This document shows, in pieces, positions 45,768 through 54,693 of a stretch of DNA of 64,000 nt. The stretch comes from Candidatus Contubernalis alkalaceticus (GTDB taxonomy: Bacteria > Bacillota > Dethiobacteria > SKNC01): positions 328,001-392,000 of the forward strand of contig NZ_CP054699.1 of the NCBI RefSeq assembly GCF_022558445.1, in the 5' to 3' direction. The notes below the pieces were generated by a model. The model made no database searches, had not been told where the DNA came from, and saw nothing but the letters and a program-made list of their open reading frames with translations. Position numbers and translations under genes: made by a program. Position 1 is the first letter of the stretch; every line of letters starts with the position of its first letter.

Positions 45768-46145
45768 ATGTTTTCTCGTTATGATATTTTAATCTGGATA
45801 ATTATTGTTGCACTGGCCCTGGGGGGCATGTTTTATTATTATAATATTGCTTCCAGTGGAGAGCATTTTGTTAGCATAAGTGTAAATAGTATAGAGTTTG
45901 AACCTATTCCACTGACGGAATCTAACAACAATTTCCGAAAGGAGATTGAGGGAATTAATGGTCTGACTATAATTGAAATTCTAGACCAACGGGTCAGAGT
46001 TATTTCTTCTGCTTGTCCGGATAAGCTTTGTGTTCATTCCGGGTGGATTGATAAACCGGGTCAGTTATTGGTATGCCTCCCAAACAAGGTGGTTGTTAGA
46101 ATTATCAGTGATGAACAGCAGGATATAGATTTTTATACCAATTAA
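45768..46145 (+). CDS. NusG domain II-containing membrane-anchored protein
   Basis: The 125-residue product has an N-terminal anchor (LIWIIIVALALGGMFYYY) and a NusG_II domain with the pattern SSACPDKLCVHSGWI and LLVCLPNKVVVRI. Three cysteines (two in CPDKLC, one in VCLP) are typical of this group. Its role is unknown. It lies four bases after apbE and before the Gx-family gene, an order that recurs near flavoprotein clusters in Clostridia. Confidence 0.85.
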   Translation: MFSRYDILIWIIIVALALGGMFYYYNIASSGEHFVSISVNSIEFEPIPLTESNNNFRKEIEGINGLTIIEILDQRVRVISSACPDKLCVHSGWIDKPGQLLVCLPNKVVVRIISDEQQDIDFYTN

Positions 46146-46299
46146 ACGTTCAGGATAAAAAGTTTATACAGGATTTGTCAGCTGTTTTGAAGAAAGGTTC
46201 TAGTAAGAAAAATAGATGTTTTGGGAAAGTTAGAATAGTGAACCCATAGAATTTTTTAGGTGCTTTACGTAAAATGATATTTTAGGAAGGAAGAGCAGT

Positions 46300-46830
46300 A
46301 TGAGCAGTACTTCAAAACTTGTTTACCTGTCTCTGTTAATTACCTTTGCAGTAGTAATTCATACTATTGAATCGCTGCTGGTAATCCCTATTCCTGTTCC
46401 CGGGGCAAAATTAGGCCTGGCCAATATCATTACTCTCTTAGCTTTGATGCTTTATGGTTTTAAAAGTGGAATGCTTGTTTCAGTTATGCGCTCTACTATC
46501 GGTTTTCTTATTGTGGGAAACGTAGTAAGTTTTTCCTTAAGCATTAGTGGGGCTGTTTTCAGCACTGCTGTTATGGGCCTGGCCTTTGTTTGTTACAGGA
46601 AAAAATGGATCAATATATTAACAGTGAGTATCTTGGGGGCTGTATCCCATAATGTTGCTCAGATTGTCATGGCCAGTTTCGTGGTTAATCAGTTTCATTT
46701 AATTACTGTTTACCTTCCGGTACTACTGCTGTTGGCTATTCCCACAGGAGTATTTACAGGTCTTTCTGCCATGTACCTTCATAAAATTATAGTAAAGAAT
46801 ATTACCATAAGTCATTCCATCAGTGAATAA
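46300..46830 (+). CDS. Gx-family (heptaprenyl diphosphate synthase component I-like) membrane protein
   Basis: This 176-residue protein has five to six spans. The pattern LLVIPIPVPGAKLGLANIIT and YGFKSGMLVSVMRS is that of the Gx transporter/HepI-like family (PF07456). These proteins are often annotated as heptaprenyl diphosphate synthase component I but are probably membrane transporters. The start is ATG behind ggaagg. It may go with apbE and the NusG-II gene; a 154-base gap without a clear gene lies before it. Confidence 0.8.
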   Translation: MSSTSKLVYLSLLITFAVVIHTIESLLVIPIPVPGAKLGLANIITLLALMLYGFKSGMLVSVMRSTIGFLIVGNVVSFSLSISGAVFSTAVMGLAFVCYRKKWINILTVSILGAVSHNVAQIVMASFVVNQFHLITVYLPVLLLLAIPTGVFTGLSAMYLHKIIVKNITISHSISE

Positions 46831-46854
46831 TTATACAAATTAAGGAGTTCATAT

Positions 46855-47430
46855 ATGTCTCAACTTATTCTTGCTTCCGCCTCTCCACGAAGAGCATCCC
46901 TCTTAAAACAGGTGGGCCTGGAATTTCAGGTAATTCCCAGTAACTTTATTGAAGACAATACGTTACAAATGACAAAACATATGCTGACCGTCTTTTTTGC
47001 TCGTTCCAAAGCAGAAGAGGTGGCTTCCAGGGTAAATGATGGTATTATTATTGGAGCTGATACCGTGGTGGTATCGGAACATGAGTTTTTGGGCAAGCCT
47101 GGTTCTGCCGAGGAAGCCTTTGTTATGCTGAAGAAGTTAAGCGGAACTTCCCACCAGGTCACTACGGGCCTGGCGGTATTAGATAAAAAGAGCGAAGTTA
47201 TTAGGACCTTATATTCTACAACCAATGTTTGGTTTAGAAAGTTGAAGGATGAAGAAATAAACTCATATATTAAAACTGGGGATCCTTTAGACAAAGCAGG
47301 AGCATATGGCATACAGGGGAAAGCAGCGCTGTTTGTTAAACGAATCGAGGGATGTTACTTCAATGTGGTTGGACTTCCACTGTCTGAGCTGGCTGGGATT
47401 TTGACGGAATTTGGAATAAAAATATTTTAA
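46855..47430 (+). CDS. maf: Maf-type nucleotide pyrophosphatase
   Basis: The 191-residue house-cleaning pyrophosphatase has the opening ILASASPRRASLLKQVG, the catalytic segment IIGADTVV and LGKPGSAEEAFVMLKKLSG. It probably acts on dTTP, UTP or modified nucleotides. It is 24 bases before radC and leads the usual maf-radC-mreBCD cluster. Confidence 0.93.
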   Translation: MSQLILASASPRRASLLKQVGLEFQVIPSNFIEDNTLQMTKHMLTVFFARSKAEEVASRVNDGIIIGADTVVVSEHEFLGKPGSAEEAFVMLKKLSGTSHQVTTGLAVLDKKSEVIRTLYSTTNVWFRKLKDEEINSYIKTGDPLDKAGAYGIQGKAALFVKRIEGCYFNVVGLPLSELAGILTEFGIKIF

Positions 47431-47454
47431 CCAGCATAAGAAAGGTGAAAGGTT

Positions 47455-48150
47455 ATGAAGTTCAAAAAGGACCACGTCACTATTAAGGAATTGCCGGAAG
47501 AGGAGAGACCCAGGGAAAAAATGATTAGATTTGGTGCCGAAAGAGTTTCTAATGCTGAGCTTTTGGCTATCATTATCAGGACCGGAAGCAGGAGGGAGTC
47601 GGCCATTGCTCTGGCAGAAAAAATTCTTTCTAAGGCGGAAAGCTTGAGGGAACTTCCTCTTCTCACCATTGAAGAGCTGATGGAACTAAATGGTGTTGGT
47701 TTGGCCAAAGGAGTCCAGATTAAAGCGGCACTGGAGTTAGGCCGCAGGATGGCTTCCTCCATAAAACAAGAAGATAAGAATGTTTCTTCGCCAAAAGATG
47801 TGGCGGACTATCTTATGGAAGAAATGCGATACTATCAAAAAGAATATTTTAAAGTAATTTTATTGAATACAAAAAATCAGATAATCTCTACTGAACTAAT
47901 CTCTATAGGAAGCCTTAACTCTTCTATCGTTCATCCCCGGGAAATATTCTCGGTTGCCATAAAGAAGGTTAGTGCTTCAGTGATATTAGTACATAACCAT
48001 CCCAGTGGAGACCCTACTCCCAGCAGAGAAGACATAGAGGTTACCAAAAGAATTATACAAGCTGGGGATATCATTGGAATCACAGTATTGGATCATATGA
48101 TTATCGGTGAAGGAAGATATTACAGCTTCCGTGAAGGCGGTCTAATATAG
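47455..48150 (+). CDS. radC: RadC family JAB/MPN-domain protein
   Basis: The 231-residue protein has an N-terminal helix-hairpin-helix (LNGVGLAKGVQIKAALELG) and a C-terminal MPN domain. The JAMM metal motif is complete (VHNHPSGDPTPSREDI). The family is named for DNA repair but its activity is unproven. It lies before mreB as in many Bacillota. Confidence 0.93.
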   Translation: MKFKKDHVTIKELPEEERPREKMIRFGAERVSNAELLAIIIRTGSRRESAIALAEKILSKAESLRELPLLTIEELMELNGVGLAKGVQIKAALELGRRMASSIKQEDKNVSSPKDVADYLMEEMRYYQKEYFKVILLNTKNQIISTELISIGSLNSSIVHPREIFSVAIKKVSASVILVHNHPSGDPTPSREDIEVTKRIIQAGDIIGITVLDHMIIGEGRYYSFREGGLI

Positions 48151-48261
48151 GTAGAATAAAGTGGTATATTATTACTGTTTCAGTTAAAAAAAAAGACTGA
48201 TATAATGTAAAGGTAGTTTAATTCACATAGGCATATTCAAAGTAGAAAGGGGTAATTTCAT

Positions 48262-49302
48262 TTGAAATTCATACTAAGATATTTCTCCAGAGATATAGGA
48301 ATAGACTTGGGAACAGCTAATACCCTGGTTTTTGTCAGGGGAAAGGGAATTGTTTTACGGGAGCCCTCCGTGGTAGCAATCCGCAGAGACACAGGAGGTA
48401 TTTTGGCTGTAGGGGATGAAGCAAAGAGAATGATCGGGAGAACCCCTGGCAATATTGTTGCTATTCGTCCCATGAAAGACGGAGTAATCGCCGATTTTGA
48501 CGTTACGCAGACAATGCTCAGGCATTTTATATTAAAGGCTTACCGAAGAAAATCAATTCTTAAACCTCAAGTGGTGGTATGTGTCCCATCGGGAGTAACC
48601 GAAGTTGAAAAAAGAGCCGTATTGGATGCAACGAATCAAGCGGGTGCCAGAGAGGCTTTCTTAATAGAAGAGCCCATGGCTGCAGCCATTGGAGCAGGTT
48701 TGCCGGTGGAAGAGCCCACAGGCAGTATGATTGTGGATGTTGGTGGTGGAACTACTGAAGTTGCAATAATTTCATTGGGAGGAATCGTCACCAGTAGATC
48801 TATTCGAGTGGCTGGAGACGAAATGGATGAAGCTGTGGTCTTTCATATTAAGAAGAACTATAACCTGTTAATTGGAGAAAGGACCGCGGAGGAAATTAAA
48901 ATTACCGTTGGAACTGCATTATTAAACGAAGAAAAAGATCAGGAAACCATGCAGATCAGGGGAAGAGATCTGGTCACGGGACTTCCTAAAACTCAGACCA
49001 TCAATGCCAAGGAAATTGAAATTGCTCTGGCTGATCCGGTAAGCAGTATTATAGAAGCTATAAAAGTCACCTTAGAGAAGTCTCCTCCTGAATTAGCTGC
49101 CGATATTATGGACAAAGGGATTGTGATGACAGGTGGAGGAGCCCTGCTTCACGGCTTAGATGCATTGGTCAGCAAAGAAACCGGAATGCCAGTAATCATC
49201 ACAGAAAATTCATTGGACTGCGTGGCCCTGGGAACCGGGAAAGTGCTGGGAGAGATAGAGCTTTTAAAAAGAGTTGCTATTTCTCCTAAAAAAATCATAT
49301 AG
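48262..49302 (+). CDS. mreB: Rod-shape-determining actin homologue MreB
   Basis: The 346-residue bacterial actin has the phosphate-1 motif [16 protein letters not shown], connecting motif [13 protein letters not shown], phosphate-2 ([16 protein letters not shown]) and adenosine motif [10 protein letters not shown]. It directs lateral wall synthesis at the membrane. The start is TTG with aaagggg. A TATAAT at about 48199 with a weak TTTCAG 17 bases upstream may be its promoter. Confidence 0.95.
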   Translation: MKFILRYFSRDIGIDLGTANTLVFVRGKGIVLREPSVVAIRRDTGGILAVGDEAKRMIGRTPGNIVAIRPMKDGVIADFDVTQTMLRHFILKAYRRKSILKPQVVVCVPSGVTEVEKRAVLDATNQAGAREAFLIEEPMAAAIGAGLPVEEPTGSMIVDVGGGTTEVAIISLGGIVTSRSIRVAGDEMDEAVVFHIKKNYNLLIGERTAEEIKITVGTALLNEEKDQETMQIRGRDLVTGLPKTQTINAKEIEIALADPVSSIIEAIKVTLEKSPPELAADIMDKGIVMTGGGALLHGLDALVSKETGMPVIITENSLDCVALGTGKVLGEIELLKRVAISPKKII

Positions 49303-49320
49303 TAGAAAGGTTATAAAACA

Positions 49321-50208
49321 GTGCTTACCCCCCTTTATAAGAAAAAAAGAGTATTGACATTTATTCTTATTTTAATATTTTTGATTATAATTATGAACCT
49401 ATCTCAATGGGAGAGAGAAAAGGTGACTTTGGTTGAGGACGTGATTTTAACAGTGGTCAGTCCTTTTCAGCACGCAGTAACTGGAATCAGCACAGAAGTC
49501 AGGGATTTTTTTGAATATTTTAAAGATCGTCATGATCTGGCCAGTGAAAATGCTGAGCTGAAACAGTCGCTGGGTGACTATCAGAGGATAACTAACCAGT
49601 TGGAGGAGCTGAACCAGGAAAATATGCGGCTGAGGCAAATGCTGGATTTTCAAGAAAAAAGTGCCTACACCCTTTTGCCGGCCAAAGTGACTGCCCGGGA
49701 CCCCAGTGGGTGGTTTAGTGTAGTTGTTATTAACAAAGGATATGCAGATGGTGTGTCAATAGATATGTCCGTTATTAATAACGATGGTTTGGTTGGACAC
49801 ATTCTTAATGTCTCCAGAAATTCTTCAAAAGTACTGCTTTTGTCTGATTCCAGCCGGGCAGTCAGTGGCGTAGTGCAGAATTCAAGAGAAACTGGAGTGA
49901 TTGGGTTTGTGGAGGGTTCTGTAGAACAACCCGGTTACTGCCGAATGATAAATATCCTAAGGGAGTCCGAAATAGAAAACGGCGATGTAGTCGTCACCTC
50001 AGGGTTAGGGGGAATTTTCCCCCCAGGCCTTGTTATAGGACAAGTTATAGAAGTAGGTGATGACGAATATGGATTACTTAAGTATGCATTAATTGATCCG
50101 GCGGTAGATTTTAGCAGGCTGGAAGAAGTATTCGTGGTAAAAAGCACACATACTTGGGTTTATCCGGAGGATGAGGCTTTGGAAGAGGAAGAAAGCCTGG
50201 AAGAGTGA
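49321..50208 (+). CDS. mreC: Rod-shape-determining protein MreC
   Basis: The 295-residue product has an N-terminal anchor (VLTFILILIFLIIIMNLSQ), a coiled coil (about 70-110) and the beta-rich MreC domain (PAKVTARDPSGWFSVVVINK, VVTSGLGGIFPPGLVIG). It bridges MreB and the outside cell-wall enzymes. Start GTG 49321. Confidence 0.94.
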   Translation: MLTPLYKKKRVLTFILILIFLIIIMNLSQWEREKVTLVEDVILTVVSPFQHAVTGISTEVRDFFEYFKDRHDLASENAELKQSLGDYQRITNQLEELNQENMRLRQMLDFQEKSAYTLLPAKVTARDPSGWFSVVVINKGYADGVSIDMSVINNDGLVGHILNVSRNSSKVLLLSDSSRAVSGVVQNSRETGVIGFVEGSVEQPGYCRMINILRESEIENGDVVVTSGLGGIFPPGLVIGQVIEVGDDEYGLLKYALIDPAVDFSRLEEVFVVKSTHTWVYPEDEALEEEESLEE

Positions 50209-50215
50209 AGGACAG

Positions 50216-50716
50216 ATGCTTATGGGCAGGATTAACATCATATTAATCACGGTAATTTCTTTAATAATTCAAGGAAGCCTGTTGGTTTTATTTACTTTTA
50301 ATGGCAGGCAGCCTGATTTATTACTGATTGTAGTAGTTTGCTTTAGTATAATGTGGGGCAGCAGAGAAGGTGCCCTGGTTGGTGTTACAGCAGGACTTAT
50401 ACAGGATATCCTTTTCAGCCGATTTCTTGGGGTTTTCGCACTAACTAAAATGTTGGCCGGGTATTTGTCGGGATTTACGGAAAAGAATATATATCGTGAC
50501 TTTGTGCTGGGTCCAATGCTGGTTGTTTTAGTTATGACACTGCTTCAGGAAGGGCTGGTTTATATTTTATCAGGAGAATTGACTCGTCTTTCCTTGGGAA
50601 CTGTTTTTATGCAGATAATTCTTCCCAAAGCATTGTACAATTTTTGCCTAACTCCTTTTATCTATCTCTTTATTTATTTTGCCAACGAAAAAAAATTTTT
50701 TAGACCATTTAGATAA
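50216..50716 (+). CDS. mreD: Rod-shape-determining protein MreD
   Basis: This hydrophobic protein of about 166 residues and five spans has the MreD pattern PDLLLIVVVCFSIMWGSREG and GLIQDILFSRFLGVFALTKM. I placed the start at ATG 50216, seven bases after the mreC stop; a longer frame from 50171 would overlap mreC and lacks a ribosome-binding site. Confidence 0.9.
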   Translation: MLMGRINIILITVISLIIQGSLLVLFTFNGRQPDLLLIVVVCFSIMWGSREGALVGVTAGLIQDILFSRFLGVFALTKMLAGYLSGFTEKNIYRDFVLGPMLVVLVMTLLQEGLVYILSGELTRLSLGTVFMQIILPKALYNFCLTPFIYLFIYFANEKKFFRPFR

Positions 50717-50733
50717 GTGTTGGAGGTACCTGT

Positions 50734-52608
50734 ATGAGTAAGACTGTAATAAAAAGGCTTCGATTTTTTTTGGCTGTTACTTTATTAATCATGCTGGTGT
50801 TGGTTTTTCGATTAGCACAGCTGCAGATTGTGTATGGCGAGGATTATGAAAAGCGCTCAGAGGATAATATGCTTAGGGTATTACCTATAACAGCTCCCCG
50901 GGGAGAAATATTTGACTCTAATGGGGAGAGGCTGGTATCCAACCGCACTGGTTTTACTGTCTCTTTGGGGGAAATCCCAACCAAGGACCGGGAGAGTGTT
51001 ATTAAACTTCTCAGTGAAATATTGGATCGAGAGGTGGAGGATATTGAGAAGGACATTAACAACCAGCGCTATCGAAGGTACCAGCCCATCAAGCTTAAGA
51101 CCGATGTGGATATGGAGACTGTCGCCCGGATTGAGGAGAGAAGGCTTGATTTACCTGGGGTGATGATTGAAGTGGAACCCATTAGATTTTATGTAGACGG
51201 TTGGTTTGCTCCCCATATTATGGGTCAAATATCCACAACTCCAGCTCAAAAAAGTGATATTGAGAGGTGGGCCTCTGAAGGTTATGAGTATAAAATAGGG
51301 GACTCAATCGGGCAGGATGGAATTGAGCGGGCTTGGGAGCCATATTTAAGGGGAAATAACGGAGAAATCCTGGTAGAGGTGAATGCCTGGGGACGAATGG
51401 TGGGGGTTCGGGATAGAAGGGAACCGGTGCCGGGCAATGACCTTTATCTTACATTAGATTCCGATTTACAGAGGGATGTCCAGAGATTTTTAAGAGAAGG
51501 ACTGGAACTGAGAGAGCAGCAGGGATATAAAAATCTCCGGGGGGCTGCGGCAGTGGTGTTGGAACTTAATTCCGGAAGGATATTGGCCATGGCCAGCGTA
51601 CCAGATTATGATTTAAGTACTTATTCCCAAGATTTTAATGAATTAAGTCAGGATACTTATCTGACTCCCCTGGTGAATCGAGCAATCAATGGCCTTTACC
51701 CTGGGGGCTCTACTTTTAAAATGGTTACTGCTACGGCAGCGCTGGAGGAGGGGAAGGTGACCCCGGCAGAAGTCATTCGCTGCACTGGAAGTCTAACCCG
51801 TTATGGTTCAACCAAGACATGCTATATGGGTTCTGTTCACGGACCAACGAATCTTTATAGAGCGTTAACCCGTTCCTGCAACGTCTATTTTTATGAGATG
51901 GGGGTTAGGGTGGGGATCGACAGCCTGGCGTACTATGCAGGAGAGTACGGATTTGGAAGACGTGCCGGACTAACAGATATTATTCCCAGGGAGAGCGCCG
52001 GTAAGGTAGCCAGTCGGGAGGTTAAGTTTGAAACTTATCCAAATTTACCTTGGTACGGTGGAGAAACCATGGATGCTGCCATCGGACAGGGGTTTCACCA
52101 GTTTACCCCACTGCAGTTGGCAAACTATGCGGCTATTATCGCTAACGGAGGCCTGCACTACAAGCCTTACCTGGTGGAACAGGCCAAAACATACGAGGAA
52201 GAAGTAGTTTGGCAGGCCAGTCCGGAATTTCATAAGGTAAATGTATCTGATCAGACCCTTCAACTGCTGCGCAATGCCATGGAGGGGGTTTGTCAGCCTG
52301 GTGGCACCGCAGGTTTTTTGGCACGTCTGCCTATTCCAGTGGCGGGCAAGACCGGTTCTGCACAGCACGGTATTAGGGGGCTGGAAACTCACGGAGTTTT
52401 TATCGGTTATGCCCCGGCCCATAACCCGGAAATCGCTTTTGCTGTGGTGGTGGAATATGGGGGAACCGGAGGCGGGGCTTCTGCTCCTATTGCGGAAAGA
52501 ATTGTTCAGAGTTATTTTAACCTTCTGGAGGAAGAAGAACCTGAAGAGGGTGAGGAACATGAGGATTTTTTAGAAGAGGAGAACGATGAAGAATCTACTT
52601 TAAATTAG
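50734..52608 (+). CDS. mrdA: Penicillin-binding protein 2 (elongasome transpeptidase)
   Basis: The 624-residue class B PBP has an N-terminal anchor, a PBP dimerisation domain (TAPRGEIFDSNGERL) and a transpeptidase domain. Its motifs are SxxK (PGGSTFKMV), SxN (RSCNVYF) and KTG (AGKTGSAQHG). The C-terminus is a long acidic tail (GEEHEDFLEEENDEES). It cross-links lateral wall peptidoglycan with RodA, encoded next. Confidence 0.94.
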   Translation: MSKTVIKRLRFFLAVTLLIMLVLVFRLAQLQIVYGEDYEKRSEDNMLRVLPITAPRGEIFDSNGERLVSNRTGFTVSLGEIPTKDRESVIKLLSEILDREVEDIEKDINNQRYRRYQPIKLKTDVDMETVARIEERRLDLPGVMIEVEPIRFYVDGWFAPHIMGQISTTPAQKSDIERWASEGYEYKIGDSIGQDGIERAWEPYLRGNNGEILVEVNAWGRMVGVRDRREPVPGNDLYLTLDSDLQRDVQRFLREGLELREQQGYKNLRGAAAVVLELNSGRILAMASVPDYDLSTYSQDFNELSQDTYLTPLVNRAINGLYPGGSTFKMVTATAALEEGKVTPAEVIRCTGSLTRYGSTKTCYMGSVHGPTNLYRALTRSCNVYFYEMGVRVGIDSLAYYAGEYGFGRRAGLTDIIPRESAGKVASREVKFETYPNLPWYGGETMDAAIGQGFHQFTPLQLANYAAIIANGGLHYKPYLVEQAKTYEEEVVWQASPEFHKVNVSDQTLQLLRNAMEGVCQPGGTAGFLARLPIPVAGKTGSAQHGIRGLETHGVFIGYAPAHNPEIAFAVVVEYGGTGGGASAPIAERIVQSYFNLLEEEEPEEGEEHEDFLEEENDEESTLN

Positions 52609-52667
52609 GAATAAAGTAATATTTTCTAAAAATTTATTTTCCAAGCAGGGAAGAGGCGGGATATTAA

Positions 52668-53771
52668 TTGTTTGACCCCAAACTATGGCGAAACTTTGAT
52701 TATCTTCTGTTATTAACTGTGATAATTATTTCTTTATATGGACTGGTAGTTATTAGCAGCGCTACCAGTAACTTTAGTGCAGACCCCTGGTATTATGTAC
52801 AAAAACAAGCCATCTGGATTGCCGCTGGTCTGATTGGCCTTTTTCTGGTTGTCTGCATAGATTATTCTAATTTTTCCCGTCTATCCAATTATATTTATTT
52901 AATTAATTTGGGGCTTTTGGTTTTGGTAATGTTTATAGGAAGAGAAACAGCAGGATCTCAGCGTTGGATTGATTTGAGATTTTTTGATCTGCAGCCTTCA
53001 GAAGTTGCAAAACTGGCTATCATTATAACCCTGGCTAAGCTTTTGGAGCAAAGGGAAGGGGAAATGGATAACCCAAAAAACCTTCTCCTTGCTTTTGTTC
53101 ATGTAGCTGTGCCCATGTATTTTATTTTCAAACAACCGGATCTGGGTACATCATTGGTGTTTCTAGCTATTTTGTTTGGTATGCTCTTTTTGGGGGGAGC
53201 AAAAATAAAACACCTGCTGATGACTGTAATAATGGGGGTGGGTGTGGGGTTCCCACTACTGTGGCTGAATCTGAAGCCCTATCAAAAGATGAGGTTGGTT
53301 ATTTTCCTTAATCCTGAACAGGACCCTTTGCATTACGGCTATCAGTTAATCCAATCGGTTATCGCCATTGGTTCCGGGCGGATTTGGGGTAAGGGGCTTT
53401 TTGAAGGGACTCAAAACATTTATGATTTTTTGCCTGCACAACATACTGATTTTATTTTTTCTGTTTTGGGAGAGGAATTAGGCTTTGTGGGTGCTGTAGC
53501 CCTGCTTTGTTTATATTTATTTTTAATATATCGAATTTTAAAGGTTTCCAGTGCTGCAAAAGATACCTTTGGCCTTTTACTTTGTGTGGGAGTGGCCTCC
53601 ATGCTGGTGTTTCAAGTTCTCGTCAATGTAGGTATGGCCATCAGTATTATGCCGGTTACCGGTCTGCCGCTGCCCTTTATGAGCTATGGCGGAAGTTCTT
53701 TTTTAGTAAATATGCTGTCCATAGGTATAGTGTTGAATGTGGGGATGAGAAGGCATAAGATTATGTTTTAA
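52668..53771 (+). CDS. rodA: RodA/FtsW-family peptidoglycan glycosyltransferase
   Basis: The 367-residue SEDS protein has about ten spans. Motifs are KPYQKMRLVIFLNPEQDP, QSVIAIGSGRIWGKG, PAQHTDFIFSVLGEELGF and PVTGLPLPFMSYGGSSF. As partner of mrdA it is best called RodA. The start is TTG; a gaggcggg ribosome-binding site precedes it. Confidence 0.94.
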   Translation: MFDPKLWRNFDYLLLLTVIIISLYGLVVISSATSNFSADPWYYVQKQAIWIAAGLIGLFLVVCIDYSNFSRLSNYIYLINLGLLVLVMFIGRETAGSQRWIDLRFFDLQPSEVAKLAIIITLAKLLEQREGEMDNPKNLLLAFVHVAVPMYFIFKQPDLGTSLVFLAILFGMLFLGGAKIKHLLMTVIMGVGVGFPLLWLNLKPYQKMRLVIFLNPEQDPLHYGYQLIQSVIAIGSGRIWGKGLFEGTQNIYDFLPAQHTDFIFSVLGEELGFVGAVALLCLYLFLIYRILKVSSAAKDTFGLLLCVGVASMLVFQVLVNVGMAISIMPVTGLPLPFMSYGGSSFLVNMLSIGIVLNVGMRRHKIMF

Positions 53772-53852
53772 AAGTATTTACCCCTTATGCATAATTTAGT
53801 AATGTCCGCAATAAATATAGTAGAGGACAAACTATTGGTAAGGGGTGAAGTT

Positions 53853-54674
53853 ATGACCAGGAAAAAGAAGAGGGGGGATTTTCCCCGCTTTAGCCTCAGG
53901 GAGAAGATTCAAAAAAGGAAAAAAGAAAATAATCAAGAGGAGCATAACTGGGATTGGGATTATGAAGAAGATTATAGGGAACCTAAAGATCTATGGACCA
54001 GATTTCCGTTGAGCAATCTGGTCTATATGCATAAATATCTTTGGGAAAAAACTCTCGCTATAGTTGTATTATTGATATTTGTTTACCTTCTAAGTTTTTT
54101 TAGTTTTCCTTTGGCTGTTACCGTAAGAGAAAAGATATATGATACTACCACTGAGCATATGAATTTACCTGGTTATTCCCGGCATCTTGAATCTGTTTTC
54201 AAAGGAATGAGTGAAATATATCCTTTCGGTTTCTTGGAGGAAAAGACTCCGGAAGAACCGGAAGCACTGGAGCAGGGGAAAGAGAAGCAATTAGATTTTG
54301 TTCTTCCCATACAGGGAGTGATTGCTGGAAAATTCGGCTTACGGGATGATCCTTTTACGGGAATTAGCCAGATGTACTATGGGGTTGATTTAATGGGTCC
54401 ATCAGAGGGGACGGTTGTTTCTGTTGAGACAGGGAAGGTAAAGGGTATTTATCAGGATAACATATATGGCCAAACTGTGGAAGTAGAACATCAGAAGGGT
54501 TTTAATTCTGTTTACTCTGGCCTGGGGGAAATTATAGTTGATGAAAGTGACCCGGTGGAAAAGGGACAAACCATAGGTTTTTTAAAGGAAGAAGACAATC
54601 CTTTATTACATTTTCAAATTAGAAAACTAGGGCATCCTGTAGATCCCCTGGATTATTTCCCCGGCACAAGTTAG
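53853..54674 (+). CDS. spoIVFA: SpoIVFA-like protein with degenerate M23 domain
   Basis: ATG 53853 behind aaggggtg gives 273 residues; an upstream ATG at 53787 has no such site. The N-terminus is very basic, then acidic, followed by one span (LAIVVLLIFVYLLSFFSFPL) and a C-terminal LytM/M23-like domain. The zinc ligands are partly lost: the His in the H-x-x-x-D site is Tyr (YYGVDL) and the first His of H-x-H is Leu (LLHFQI). Degenerate M23 domains are typical of SpoIVFA, the inhibitor and anchor of SpoIVFB, whose gene follows. Confidence 0.82.
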   Translation: MTRKKKRGDFPRFSLREKIQKRKKENNQEEHNWDWDYEEDYREPKDLWTRFPLSNLVYMHKYLWEKTLAIVVLLIFVYLLSFFSFPLAVTVREKIYDTTTEHMNLPGYSRHLESVFKGMSEIYPFGFLEEKTPEEPEALEQGKEKQLDFVLPIQGVIAGKFGLRDDPFTGISQMYYGVDLMGPSEGTVVSVETGKVKGIYQDNIYGQTVEVEHQKGFNSVYSGLGEIIVDESDPVEKGQTIGFLKEEDNPLLHFQIRKLGHPVDPLDYFPGTS

Positions 54675-54682
54675 GCCGGGGA
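54658..54682 (+). promoter_or_regulatory. Hairpin covering the spoIVFA stop and spoIVFB ribosome-binding site
   Basis: TCCCCGG and CCGGGGA form a 7-base-pair stem around an 11-base loop. The spoIVFA stop codon lies in the loop. The 3' arm holds ggggac, the only Shine-Dalgarno-like sequence for the ATG at 54694. Ribosomes ending spoIVFA translation would open the stem, which suggests translational coupling. Confidence 0.55.
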
Positions 54683-54693
54683 CTTTAAAAATA

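Noticed and set aside
50171-50215. Longer N-terminus for MreD overlapping mreC
   Set aside because: No ribosome-binding site, and the extra residues are charged and unlike the family; ATG 50216 fits better.
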